64,000 nucleotides of DNA from GCA-2720865 sp047630275 (GTDB lineage: Bacteria; Bdellovibrionota; Bacteriovoracia; Bacteriovoracales; Bacteriovoracaceae). Position numbers and translations under genes: made by a program. Positions 43,564 to 52,103 of this stretch are shown here, in pieces. The notes under the pieces are model-generated. The model was given only the letters and a program-made list of their open reading frames with translations, was not told where the DNA came from and did no database searches. The stretch is from positions 558,001 through 622,000 of the forward strand of contig JBLHVN010000003.1 of the NCBI GenBank assembly GCA_047630275.1, given 5' to 3'. Each line of letters starts with the position of its first letter. Positions within the stretch are counted from its first letter, which is position 1.

Positions 43564-44475
43564 TTAGAGCTTAGAGTGCCCTTCTAGATTAAAGAGAAAA
43601 GGTGTCAATTTGTACCCGTACTTTTCAGTCAAGATTCTAGTGCTCTCAGGTTTTATAGGGCAAGCATAATCTTGTCCATCAGCTTCAAGCTCCTTAACCC
43701 TTCCTATGACTCTCGATGCCTGCTTCTTAGTGAGAAACTTAGAGCAGTTAAGCCCTTCGTCCATGGAGTCATCAATAAAAGGAGTAAAATCTAAGTTTTT
43801 AATCTTTGTGAATCTATTGTTCTTGCAAACAATTAAGGGTCCCGCTTCTTCGCCTAAGTGATCCGGGCGCTTTTGTAAAAGGTGATTCCAAAAACGCATG
43901 CCATTAAAGTTGGCCGCTTGATCAGCAAAGCTAAAGACTCCCGTGGTTTTAGATCCAAGAGTCCACTTCTCTTGCCATCTTCCGTACTTTAAAACTTTTT
44001 TAAGTTTTTTTCCTTTTAGGTGATGCCGCTTAAAATAAAGAAAGCCGCGACCAAAGAGGTGTTCGAATTTATCAGAGCCAATAAGATGTCCATTGTAATT
44101 AAGGACTGCTCCATGAGCCTCTTTATAAAACCTACCTACAACCACTAAGACAAAAGAGTTCCACCATTTGAAATCTCTATAAATTGAATCTTCCAAATGA
44201 AAATAACGTTTATCAACATCATCACTGGTTAAGATTGCGTTAGTCACTTCCCCTGAGAGGTGGTTCTTAAAATACTTTCTCATCTTCTTATAAAGATCTT
44301 TTTCCTCGCAGCCCTCTGTCTGTGAAAGGGCCTGGTCTAAGAATCTATTGGCGATCTTATTGACTGAATCCCTTGAATCTAGAAGTGGAACATAGCGGTC
44401 CGTGAAAGAGTCGATCTCGCTTGAATGGACGGCAGAGCTTAAAAGGGTGGCAATTAGAACAAGGATTCTCTTCAT
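43564..44475 (-). CDS. Secreted protein of unknown function
   Basis: A 303-residue protein with signal peptide (ILVLIATLLSSAVHSS). The central region has a HLIGSDKFEHLFGRGF motif (about residues 130-145) and later FSFADQAANFNGMRFWNHLL. A similar SDK-x-x-H element occurs in some membrane-associated DUF families, but no assignment is safe. Three to four cysteines may pair. It is probably periplasmic. It is divergent from the gene at 44649, with a 173-base gap holding hairpin-forming TTCTT/AAGAA sequence. Confidence 0.55.
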   Translation of the reverse strand: MKRILVLIATLLSSAVHSSEIDSFTDRYVPLLDSRDSVNKIANRFLDQALSQTEGCEEKDLYKKMRKYFKNHLSGEVTNAILTSDDVDKRYFHLEDSIYRDFKWWNSFVLVVVGRFYKEAHGAVLNYNGHLIGSDKFEHLFGRGFLYFKRHHLKGKKLKKVLKYGRWQEKWTLGSKTTGVFSFADQAANFNGMRFWNHLLQKRPDHLGEEAGPLIVCKNNRFTKIKNLDFTPFIDDSMDEGLNCSKFLTKKQASRVIGRVKELEADGQDYACPIKPESTRILTEKYGYKLTPFLFNLEGHSKL

Positions 44476-44648
44476 TCTTAGACCTTAACAATTCCCTAGA
44501 ACAGGAGTCAACATTGGCCTAAACATGGGACATATAAAATCAACGACTTAACTCCATCGATGACGGAATATTAGGCGTAAAAAATACAAAGCCCTTCTCA
44601 AGAATCGCTCTTCTTTATAAGAAGGGGCAAGTCTTTTTTGGAGAGAGT

Positions 44649-45587
44649 ATGCATAGGATCTTTATCCTTATTTTCGTAAGCTTATTCAGCTTTTCGCTTC
44701 TCGCGAAACAGCGGGTTGTTATGCTCGTAAGCCTCGACCCAGAAACCAATAGACCACCTTTACGAAGCAGAAACTGGGATATCAATGAAAAGCTTGAAAA
44801 GGTTTTTCTTAAAAAACTTAAGAAAGAGAACCTAGACTTAGTCATCCTTCCTTTTGCCCGCCAAGATGAACTACGCGCTGAACTTTTAAACCCAAACAAC
44901 CACGCTATCTTTTGGGTTGGTCACTCTAATGCTGAAGCTGGTTTAGCCGCGGCAGGAATCTATGATGACCAAGGCTTTAATATGAAAGAGCTCTTTCAAG
45001 AGGTCCATCAGAATATAAAGTTCTTAGGCCTTGTTGGCTGCCAGGCCCTTCCCTTTGTTGAGTCCCTAAAGAACTCTCCTTACTGGAAACTAAACTCTCA
45101 CTTAACCACTTATGCCAGAGAGAAAAGAGTCGATGCTAGAAAGGGATTAAAAAGGGCCATCAAAGCCTTTATCAATAGTGAAGAGGGAAAAACCCCAACT
45201 TGCGAGGAAAGAGAAGTCATTCAAGTAAGAGTCTCAAGAACATCAGATCAAGAATTAAGCTCAGCTAGGATCATAAGAAAAGGTCAACTTGTTGGAACTT
45301 TCGAAAAAAATCAAGAAGAGACCACAATAGAGCTTCCCCTAGGCCTTAAAAAATCAGAGTTAAAATTAGTCCTTGAATCAGGGGCTCCTAATAATACAAA
45401 AACAAAATTTAACTTAGGTAAGCTTGAATTTACTTCAGAAAATGAAAGCCTAAACTGGAAGCTCTTTGCAGATAGAGAGGGAAACCCTCTAGGCTTTGGC
45501 TCCCATGTTTACCGCTTTACCGGAAATTTAAAAGAAGAGTTACAGACAAGATTTATATTACCAAAACAATGCTTAACAAATAACTAA
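44649..45587 (+). CDS. Secreted protein, possible caspase-like fold
   Basis: A 312-residue exported protein (signal peptide IFILIFVSLFSFSLLA). The first half has an alternating strand-helix pattern ending in HAIFWVGHSNAEAG (about 87-100) and IKFLGLVGCQALPFVE (about 124-139). A His after one strand and a Cys after a later one is the layout of the caspase/CHAT/clostripain clan. The second half (about 195-310) looks like a beta-sandwich. Proteolytic function is inference; no known family was matched. GGAGAG lies before the ATG. The next secreted protein gene follows 16 bases on. Confidence 0.5.
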   Translation: MHRIFILIFVSLFSFSLLAKQRVVMLVSLDPETNRPPLRSRNWDINEKLEKVFLKKLKKENLDLVILPFARQDELRAELLNPNNHAIFWVGHSNAEAGLAAAGIYDDQGFNMKELFQEVHQNIKFLGLVGCQALPFVESLKNSPYWKLNSHLTTYAREKRVDARKGLKRAIKAFINSEEGKTPTCEEREVIQVRVSRTSDQELSSARIIRKGQLVGTFEKNQEETTIELPLGLKKSELKLVLESGAPNNTKTKFNLGKLEFTSENESLNWKLFADREGNPLGFGSHVYRFTGNLKEELQTRFILPKQCLTNN

Positions 45588-45603
45588 TTCCGAGGGGGAT
45601 ACA

Positions 45604-46107
45604 ATGTTAAAAAAATTACTACTTAGTTTAGCTTTACTCGTTTCTATGAGAGCTCACGCCATTACTGGCCTCGTTTCTGATAGTGACGGAATGGCCACTG
45701 CTGGTCTAGTTATGATGGACATCAGCCAAATCGTTGTTGTTGATACGACTGTTTATAGAACTTGGAGAAGTAGAACTGTTTACAGAACAGTAAGAGTCTT
45801 CACTTATGTTCCTTTATTTCTTGCAGGCCTTGTCCTTCTTGATGATAACGGAAAGATGACTTTTGGTGAGCTTGAAGCTGACAAAGCTTCTGAAGCTGGG
45901 ATCACAACTGACGAAGTTATCGCTTATAATGCTGAACTTGAAGAGTTAAATGCCATTAAAGATATGGTTTCTTCAGAAGTTGCTGAAATGGAAGGGTCTA
46001 AAGAAGTTAGAGCCGAAGCAGCAAAAGGTCTTTGGACTGAATACAAAGATTATGTTTCAGCTGACGCTTTTAGCGCACTTGTTAAATTAGTTAAGAAGAC
46101 ACTTTAA
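45604..46107 (+). CDS. Secreted protein of unknown function
   Basis: A 167-residue exported protein with signal peptide (LLLSLALLVSMRAHA) and a strong GAGGGGG ribosome-binding site. A short basic/aromatic stretch (YRTWRSRTVYRTVRVFTYVP) is followed by a hydrophobic segment (LFLAGLVLL) that could insert in a membrane, and then an acidic helical tail. It contains no cysteine. A 12-bp hairpin terminator follows, so it probably ends the operon begun at 44649. No family recognised. Confidence 0.6.
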   Translation: MLKKLLLSLALLVSMRAHAITGLVSDSDGMATAGLVMMDISQIVVVDTTVYRTWRSRTVYRTVRVFTYVPLFLAGLVLLDDNGKMTFGELEADKASEAGITTDEVIAYNAELEELNAIKDMVSSEVAEMEGSKEVRAEAAKGLWTEYKDYVSADAFSALVKLVKKTL

Positions 46108-46115
46108 ATTATACC

Positions 46116-46143
46116 AATAGGGACCTAGCAATAGGTCCCTATT
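46116..46143. terminator. Strong bidirectional terminator
   Basis: AATAGGGACCTA-GCAA-TAGGTCCCTATT, a perfect 12-bp stem with a GCAA tetraloop, lies between convergent genes; its right arm includes the stop codon of the minus-strand gene. Confidence 0.92.
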
Positions 46144-46531
46144 TTATTCTCGACCACTTCTCTTTAAAATAGAAAAAATACCCTCCTAGAAGGATCTCAA
46201 TCAAAAAATAAAGACTTAACTTTAAAGGAAACTTTTCCTTAGGTTTAAATCCCTTCATCCTAGCTTTCATATCTCGAATACAGTTTTCAACATTTCCATT
46301 GAGTGCATAGTCAGGGCATTTTGAAATCTTATCGTCTAAGATTCTCTTGAAGCATCTTTTCTTGATAAACTGGGTTGAGATCTTTTGGCACTTTCTAAAG
46401 TTGCCATCTTGCCTGGCCACTCTCGATTTTTCGTTGTCTAGATAAAAATACAGAGGGGTACAAATTCCTGAGATAATAAAAAACAGAGTAATTTCAAGAA
46501 GGTTATCTTTAACCCAAGATTTAACTGACAT
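46139..46531 (-). CDS. Small membrane protein with Cys-rich central part
   Basis: The ATG at 46531 (MSVKSWVKDN) was preferred over the farther start because GGAGT lies four bases upstream. The 130-residue product has one N-terminal span (ITLFFIISGICTPLYFYL), a central stretch with four cysteines (RKCQK, KRCFK, SKCPD, ENCIRD) and a C-terminal span (LSLYFLIEILLGGYFFYF). The cysteine part would sit between the two helices, probably in the periplasm. No family recognised. Confidence 0.6.
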   Translation of the reverse strand: MSVKSWVKDNLLEITLFFIISGICTPLYFYLDNEKSRVARQDGNFRKCQKISTQFIKKRCFKRILDDKISKCPDYALNGNVENCIRDMKARMKGFKPKEKFPLKLSLYFLIEILLGGYFFYFKEKWSRIK

Positions 46532-46612
46532 AACTACTCCGGATAATTTGTATTTTTGAACTAATTCCAGTTTAGCCTTAAAATAAAGAGGAGACAAAAA
46601 AGGAGTTTTAGG

Positions 46613-47293
46613 ATGAAGCTGATTGTATCAATACTAGGGTTAGTTATAAGTTTTAACTTATTCGCTAGCGAGGCCATAGGTTTTTATAGCAAAGGTAAAA
46701 TAGAAAACTCAGTTTCAATTGATGACTACTCTGAGTCTCATGTGAGAAAGCTCTACAGAAATAGAGGACAGCTTTACGGAACGACTGAGACCATGCTGGC
46801 CTTGACTTCCCTAGCCGATCATATGAAGGCCAACTTCCCTACCGTCGAAGTAACTCAGATTGGCGATATCTCTTCAAGAAATGGAAGAAAGATAAGGAGA
46901 CATAAGAGTCATCAAAATGGTCTCGATTCAGATGTTGTTTATTATAGAGTAAACGAACAGGCGCAACCGGAGTCAGAAACAGAATGGGGTGAAGACTTCG
47001 TTATCAATGGAAAACTGACGAAGAACTTTCATATCAAAAGGAACTGGGAGGCCATGAAGTTCTTAGTGAACAATCATGACGTGGGAAGAATCTTCGTTGA
47101 TGGTCAAATCAAGAAGGCCCTCTGCGCTTATGCTAAAAAGACTGGTGAGTTTGAACAAGAAAAGGAAACCCTAAGAAGACTTCGAATTGAAAATTCAGTG
47201 CATATGCACCACTTTCATCTCCGTCTTAAATGCCCTGCGGGAAATTCCCGCTGCAAGGCTCAAGGTGAACCTCAAGCGGGTAGCGGCTGCTAA
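46613..47293 (+). CDS. mepA: MepA-type murein endopeptidase
   Basis: A 226-residue exported LAS-family metallopeptidase that should cut D-Ala-meso-DAP cross-links in peptidoglycan without sensitivity to penicillin. Signal peptide ILGLVISFNLFAS. Zinc-site motifs are SHQNGLDSDVVYY (H-x6-D, about 104-116) and VHMHHFHLRLKCP (about 197-209). It ends with a Cys-containing tail (SRCKAQ, GSGC). GGAG precedes the ATG. It is convergent with the gene at 47294. Confidence 0.9.
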   Translation: MKLIVSILGLVISFNLFASEAIGFYSKGKIENSVSIDDYSESHVRKLYRNRGQLYGTTETMLALTSLADHMKANFPTVEVTQIGDISSRNGRKIRRHKSHQNGLDSDVVYYRVNEQAQPESETEWGEDFVINGKLTKNFHIKRNWEAMKFLVNNHDVGRIFVDGQIKKALCAYAKKTGEFEQEKETLRRLRIENSVHMHHFHLRLKCPAGNSRCKAQGEPQAGSGC

Positions 47294-48562
47294 TTAATAC
47301 CAAACCTTACACTTAGTACGGTTTCTAGTAGTATCTCCCCATCTCTGAGGCTTCAGATCATTCGGGTGAGAAGAAAGAACATTACTCTTAAGACGGCTAT
47401 AAAGCTCCGCTAAGTGCATCTTACTTCCTTCCATATAGTTGATTGAACAAGTGTTATAAAGATCTTCCTCAGCTTGAGATCCTGAAGTTGCCCCTTTAAC
47501 AATGGCCTTGGCCATTTCTAAGACGTCAAAGTCGATTTCATTTTCTAAGCCTTGATTAACAATCTCTTTATACTCTTCTTCGAAGTTTTCAAAAGAAGAC
47601 TTTAAGGCCGCATCTCTTGCTGGAGTTGAATAGGCATCGTAATCAGCATAGTTCATACACTTCTTACCAGTTTCTAAATGGTGCTCATATCCTTGGTTTA
47701 CATAAGAGATTCTATCGCGGGCTTCGATACAAAGAAGGCCAAGCTTTCTTTTTAAGAGCTCTTCAGGGGCTTCAGATCCAAGCTTTAATTTATCTTTTAC
47801 GTAGCGAAAGAAGGCCTTTCCAAGTTCAGTTACTAAGGAGAACTGCTCTGAGCTATAAGAAGTTTCAGCCGGTAGGCTCTCGTTTCTCATCCCTTCGTGC
47901 TGAGGCCATTTAAATCTTTTGAATCCCCAAACATCATGGGGAAGGTTAGAGAAGCTATATCCACTTCGATGAATCATCGGTAGGTTCTTTTTAGCAATGG
48001 CCTGAGTTGAATAGATAACATCAAAGTCACCATAACGAGTCACACCCTTGATATTATAAGAATGCCTAATGGTTCTTCTAAAGCTTCTTTTAATCTTATA
48101 AGTAAAGATCATCCCAGCATCGATGGCGTCAATCTTAACAGGGATCGTATCGTGATGGCTTAAGTGTTCCGTCCCAACTGAGTCACCAAGATAGTTAATC
48201 ATGGCAACTAACCTCTTTTCAGAAGTTGCTCCGCGGCTATCAAACTTTGTTGTGCGGTTAGAAAGATATTTAAACTTATCCCCTCTTGAGCCTGAAGGAT
48301 TAAGAACCTTAAAAGGAAGCGCATTCTCTAAAGAGAAGATCGCTCGTAAAGCGTAACTAGCATCGGCGCAGTCAGCTACTATTCCGTAGTACTTACTTTC
48401 AGGGCTAACAAAGAGGTCTTTATGAACGGCGTCTGATTCCATCCAAGCGGCATACTTTTTTTCCCACTCTACAGACCAAACCTCCGAATCTTCCCAAATC
48501 ATTGCACTTGCAGTTTGACTCATGATTAATACGGCAATAAACATGCCTAAGACATTACGCAT
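47294..48562 (-). CDS. Secreted protein, possible papain-fold hydrolase
   Basis: A 422-residue exported protein (signal peptide LGMFIAVLIMSQTASA). YYGIVADCADASYALRAIF (about 58-76) places a Cys at the start of a helix, and RHSYNIKGVTRYGDFDVIYS (about 165-184) supplies His and Asp in strand positions. Cys-His-Asp in that order is the arrangement of transglutaminase and NlpC-like papain-fold enzymes; the assignment is inference. The C-terminal half is helical and charged. GGGGAG precedes the ATG. Confidence 0.55.
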   Translation of the reverse strand: MRNVLGMFIAVLIMSQTASAMIWEDSEVWSVEWEKKYAAWMESDAVHKDLFVSPESKYYGIVADCADASYALRAIFSLENALPFKVLNPSGSRGDKFKYLSNRTTKFDSRGATSEKRLVAMINYLGDSVGTEHLSHHDTIPVKIDAIDAGMIFTYKIKRSFRRTIRHSYNIKGVTRYGDFDVIYSTQAIAKKNLPMIHRSGYSFSNLPHDVWGFKRFKWPQHEGMRNESLPAETSYSSEQFSLVTELGKAFFRYVKDKLKLGSEAPEELLKRKLGLLCIEARDRISYVNQGYEHHLETGKKCMNYADYDAYSTPARDAALKSSFENFEEEYKEIVNQGLENEIDFDVLEMAKAIVKGATSGSQAEEDLYNTCSINYMEGSKMHLAELYSRLKSNVLSSHPNDLKPQRWGDTTRNRTKCKVWY

Positions 48563-48640
48563 TATACTCTCCCCCGATTCCCCAAATTAGAACTTTTATA
48601 GAATTAGTTTTGGGGCTGCGGATTGTCAATAATTTAACTT

Positions 48641-48668
48641 TTCACAAGCTCCCTTCTCCCTTTAGAAT
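48641..48668 (+). promoter_or_regulatory. Promoter predicting a leaderless mRNA
   Basis: TTCACA (48641-48646), a 16-base spacer and TAGAAT (48663-48668), followed after exactly six bases by the ATG at 48675. No well-placed ribosome-binding site. Confidence 0.45.
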
Positions 48669-48674
48669 TGAAGT

Positions 48675-49334
48675 ATGAAAAATAAAAAATACATCCTATT
48701 TGCCGTCCTAGTACTCCTCTCAATTGGAAAGTTATTACAAGAAAGACAGAAAACCTTAGCCCCTAAAAAGGAAACTAAGGTAATGGTCAAGGAAGTAAAA
48801 ACTGAAGATATTCAAGAGGTTCAAGAAGATGAAGAGCCAGATGAAACTGAAAATACCGCTACTATAAAAGAACCTGAAGTTAAACAAGTGGCTTATTCAG
48901 AGAGACCCGTGCAACGCGTAAAATTTGATCCTAATCACCTCGCAGAAGAAGCCTGTCCTCAACTAAAGCCTTTTGAAAAAGAAGATATTCAAGAAGAAGA
49001 GGAACTCGCCACTAATATTCACTTTGTTAAAGAAGGCTATGTGTACCGTTTAAGAATCTTCATCGAAGACTCGGCCAATGGTGGATATAGAAAACTAACT
49101 TATTATAAAGAGGACCAAGAAGGCTTCCCTCAGCAGATTCAAATTCCTTCAGAGGATTCAGTCAACCCAAGCGATGAGATTATTGATAGGTATATGGCCG
49201 GTGGAAAGATTGTCTCTGAAAGTGCTGATAGACGCATCAAACTTAAAGATGGAAGAGTCATGACTTACTCTGAAGTTGATGGAAGATATATAAAGCTTAC
49301 CTCAGAGCAAGATAAATGTAACTTCGAATTATAG
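48675..49334 (+). CDS. Membrane-anchored acidic protein, unknown function
   Basis: A 219-residue protein with an N-terminal anchor (YILFAVLVLLSIGKLL), an acidic Glu/Lys-rich linker (about 30-75) and a C-terminal soluble domain of about 130 residues (HFVKEGYVYRLRIFIEDSANG onward). Two cysteines (ACPQL, DKCNF) sit near the domain ends. It is probably periplasmic. The -10 box six bases before the ATG suggests a leaderless transcript. No family recognised. Confidence 0.6.
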   Translation: MKNKKYILFAVLVLLSIGKLLQERQKTLAPKKETKVMVKEVKTEDIQEVQEDEEPDETENTATIKEPEVKQVAYSERPVQRVKFDPNHLAEEACPQLKPFEKEDIQEEEELATNIHFVKEGYVYRLRIFIEDSANGGYRKLTYYKEDQEGFPQQIQIPSEDSVNPSDEIIDRYMAGGKIVSESADRRIKLKDGRVMTYSEVDGRYIKLTSEQDKCNFEL

Positions 49335-49357
49335 AGATAAGATCTTAGGATTTTCCC

Positions 49358-50023
49358 ATGAAAAAAGTAAACTGCTTACTCATAGCTTTGTTCTTTCTAT
49401 CTTCTTGCGCCAGCACAAAAAATTTCCCCAATCATTGGTGGGCCCCGGTAACAGATAAGAGCCCTCCTTCTTGGGAGATCCTCCCCCAATCGGGAAAGAA
49501 AGGAAAATCAGTTATTCTTTCTAAAAGAAATGAATTAGGCATCTTGTCTAACTTTGCTAAGACTAGCTTTACCTTTGAAGGAAAGACTTATCCAGGCATT
49601 GAAGGTCTCTGGCAGGGAATGAAATACCCTGAAGATACTAATGACAAGTCAGACCCAAGAAATAAACTCCGCTATAAATTAAAAAGATCTGTTGTTGAGC
49701 AGCTCGCTTCGTTTAAGGCCAAGCGTGCAGGAAAAGAAGGCTCTAGCAATATGAAAAAGCTTGGCATCAATTGGGTGACCTATAAAGGGAAACGCATGAC
49801 ATACCGAACGAGCGAAAAAGGCGAGCACTATCAATTGATCAGAAAACTTATGACTGAAAAGCTTAAACAAAATAAAGAAGTTCAAGAAGTTCTTATGAAA
49901 ACCGGAGATCTTATCCTTCTTCCTGATCACACGCAAAAACCTGATTCTCCACCAGCTTGGAAGTACAATCAGATCTGGATGGAACTTCGAGAAGAAGTTA
50001 GAAGCGGCAAGCTCAAACTTTAA
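49358..50023 (+). CDS. NADAR/YbiA-like domain lipoprotein
   Basis: A 221-residue lipoprotein (LIALFFLSSCASTKN). The mature part follows the NADAR pattern: GILSNFAKTSFTFEGKTYPGIEG (about 66-88, FSNF...G-x-x-YP-x-x-E), GLWQGMKYPE, then LMTEKLKQNKEVQEVLMKTGD (about 166-186, K-F-x-QN...LL-x-T-x-D) and a final WMELREEVR. NADAR proteins are normally cytoplasmic enzymes acting on ADP-ribose or NAD-related N-glycosides, so an exported lipidated one is unusual. Catalytic competence is unknown. The next gene starts three bases later. Confidence 0.65.
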   Translation: MKKVNCLLIALFFLSSCASTKNFPNHWWAPVTDKSPPSWEILPQSGKKGKSVILSKRNELGILSNFAKTSFTFEGKTYPGIEGLWQGMKYPEDTNDKSDPRNKLRYKLKRSVVEQLASFKAKRAGKEGSSNMKKLGINWVTYKGKRMTYRTSEKGEHYQLIRKLMTEKLKQNKEVQEVLMKTGDLILLPDHTQKPDSPPAWKYNQIWMELREEVRSGKLKL

Positions 50024-50025
50024 AG

Positions 50026-50286
50026 ATGCTTGGACTAATTATTGGCATCGGTATCGGATGCTTACTCTTTATTCCTTCCTTAGCCCAATCTTTTGGTATT
50101 GAACTACCCGCTTGGACAAAGGCCTTAGCAGGTCTAGGCTTTCCTTTGTTTTTTATCATCAGCTCAATCAAGCAAAAGAAAAAGAATAAGAGTGAAAACC
50201 CTACTCAAAAGATAACAAAGACTGAGAAAGAATCATTTAAGAACATAGAATCGGGCCCCGGTCGAGGCCCAAATATTAAATACTAA
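50026..50286 (+). CDS. Small membrane protein
   Basis: An 86-residue protein with two hydrophobic helices (LGLIIGIGIGCLLFIPSLA and ALAGLGFPLFFIISSI) and a basic, Lys-rich cytoplasmic tail ending in GPGRGPNIKY. It starts three bases after the NADAR-like gene, so it is likely co-transcribed and may help locate it. No family recognised. Confidence 0.6.
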   Translation: MLGLIIGIGIGCLLFIPSLAQSFGIELPAWTKALAGLGFPLFFIISSIKQKKKNKSENPTQKITKTEKESFKNIESGPGRGPNIKY

Positions 50287-50287
50287 T

Positions 50288-50665
50288 TTATTCCATTTCG
50301 CAGGTAACTTCGATCTTCTCGTCGCTACCAACTGTTAACTTTCCTTTATATAAACCAGTCTCTTTTTTAAGCTTAGCCGTAATCTTTAAAATGATGTTCT
50401 CAGCATTAGCATCAGTGATTGCTAGCTTGAACTTCTTAGACATATTCCAATAGCCAACAACTGAATCTTGGTTAAAGACTTGAGCAATCTCTAAAGGCGC
50501 TCGAACCATTTGAACATCAGAGACAAGGGGGTTCCCAGGAACTCTTCCAGTAGTGCCAAAGACTTCAACTGTATTACCTTCAGCATCAGCACCACTACAA
50601 GTAAATCCACCAGTAGCATGAGCGTTTAAAGAAGCGAGTAAAGCAATGATTGCTATAAATTTCAT
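50288..50665 (-). CDS. Small secreted protein
   Basis: The ATG at 50665 has GGAGA five bases upstream and gives a clean signal peptide (FIAIIALLASLNAHA). The 125-residue product has a beta-rich mature domain with two cysteines at its ends (FTCSGAD and VTCEME), suggesting one disulfide closing the fold. No family recognised; it may be periplasmic or released. Confidence 0.62.
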   Translation of the reverse strand: MKFIAIIALLASLNAHATGGFTCSGADAEGNTVEVFGTTGRVPGNPLVSDVQMVRAPLEIAQVFNQDSVVGYWNMSKKFKLAITDANAENIILKITAKLKKETGLYKGKLTVGSDEKIEVTCEME

Positions 50666-50745
50666 ACATATCTCCAATTAGAATTTTTTGGAGTTATAGC
50701 AGAATACTATTTTTGGGTGTTAAGTTCTGAAAACTTTTCATGCTA

Positions 50746-51900
50746 TTAAGGGCCGCAAATCTTTGATTTATTAGCGGCAATTGACTGAAAAACGCTATGA
50801 CAAGCGGGCTTAGGGTAAGGCTTATGGTACTTAGCGCTCTTAAGCCCCCTTCTTCTAAGCTCGCTATGAGTGACCAGAGGACCATTATGGGCCCTATTTA
50901 CCCTAGCAACCCCTGCTGCGTACTTGATGGCAAATGAAGGACAGGCCTTAGTCAGCTTTCTAAAGCAGGTAGCGACTCTAGAAGATCTATAGTTTGAAGC
51001 CTTCACAATCCCCGCGCTTCCTTTACAGCTGCCACTGGTAAAGAGTGATTGAAGGTCACCACTTGAAGCAGGAGATCTGGTCTCTTTGGTGCCGCTTAAT
51101 TTAGAGTTTAAACAAAGGGCCGCTTTTTCACTCTTTGATTGAGTTGAAAGACGCCCCACAAAGGAGCGGAAGATATTCTTTAAAAAGCCCTTGGTTTTTC
51201 CAGAGCCTAAATTTAGTGAATTGGCAGAAACTTGAAATAGTCCTGCCTCAACGGTTTCAGCGGACTTATTATTTCCGCTGAGGTCTCGGCCCTCTTTAAA
51301 GTTCCCATCAGCCTCTCTTTGACCTAGAGAATACATAAGAGAATAAGTAGTGGCTAAGTTCTTTGGATCGTTTTTTGAAACTGATCCTTTATTAAAATGT
51401 GAGAGGCTTAGAGCATCTTTAGATCCAAAAGAAGGGCTTGAAAGATTCTTCCCAATACCGGCAACCTCGGGGTTACAAAGATCCTGAATCATAGAATAAG
51501 CAAAGGTCTTAGCATAAGGAAGCCCAGCCCCTGTAGTGTTTCCTTTATTACCGGTGAAGACTTTCTTACAAGAAGAGTCGGAATGAAAAGCACTCTCAAT
51601 CATCGAATCTATCTCAGTGCTATCCTCTATTTCTGAAACTGAATAATCAGACCCTGCCTTAAAACAATCCGCTCCAGCATAACTTGGAGTAACCGCGCCG
51701 TTGACTGCACTGGCCAACCCGTTGTTTAAGACATTTTCTTGAAACCTCTGATCAAAGTTTCTCGCAGGCCTTCTTCTATGAAGACCACTACCAGGTTTAT
51801 GAGACCACACTAAAGGCCCATTACTTGATTGGCCGGCATTTGGAGTTTCACAACTGCTAGAAAGAAAGGTGAATAGAATTAATATTAGATAAACTCTCAC
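50746..51900 (-). CDS. Lipoprotein with possible SLT/lysozyme-like region
   Basis: A 384-residue lipoprotein (LILFTFLSSSCETPN). The central part has SLGQREADGNFKEGRDLSG (Glu in a helix end, about residue 192) and VEAGLFQVSANSLNLG (about 215-230), an arrangement like the lysozyme-fold lipoprotein at 34202. Eight or more cysteines are spread through the protein. Murein hydrolase activity is possible but weakly supported. The C-terminal region is basic. No close family recognised. Confidence 0.5.
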   Translation of the reverse strand: MRVYLILILFTFLSSSCETPNAGQSSNGPLVWSHKPGSGLHRRRPARNFDQRFQENVLNNGLASAVNGAVTPSYAGADCFKAGSDYSVSEIEDSTEIDSMIESAFHSDSSCKKVFTGNKGNTTGAGLPYAKTFAYSMIQDLCNPEVAGIGKNLSSPSFGSKDALSLSHFNKGSVSKNDPKNLATTYSLMYSLGQREADGNFKEGRDLSGNNKSAETVEAGLFQVSANSLNLGSGKTKGFLKNIFRSFVGRLSTQSKSEKAALCLNSKLSGTKETRSPASSGDLQSLFTSGSCKGSAGIVKASNYRSSRVATCFRKLTKACPSFAIKYAAGVARVNRAHNGPLVTHSELRRRGLKSAKYHKPYPKPACHSVFQSIAANKSKICGP

Positions 51901-52103
51901 CTCTCTATTATCGGCACTTTAGAGTATTTCACTAAGGAAATAGATTTCCTTTAGTTATTTCAATACCTTATAGAGGAAGTAAAGCTCATCCCATGGCAAT
52001 GATTGTAGGCGTATTTCAAGAAAGTTTGCTGCGTAAAGACGACAAAAAACAAACCTCCCGTGATACTTTTTCTACGCGTCAAATAAATATTTTAGGAGCC
52101 TTC

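Noticed and set aside
44560..44648. CTTCTT/AAGAAG hairpin and T6 before the gene at 44649 as an attenuator
   Set aside because: The stem is weak and imperfect, and no leader peptide or competing structure could be found.
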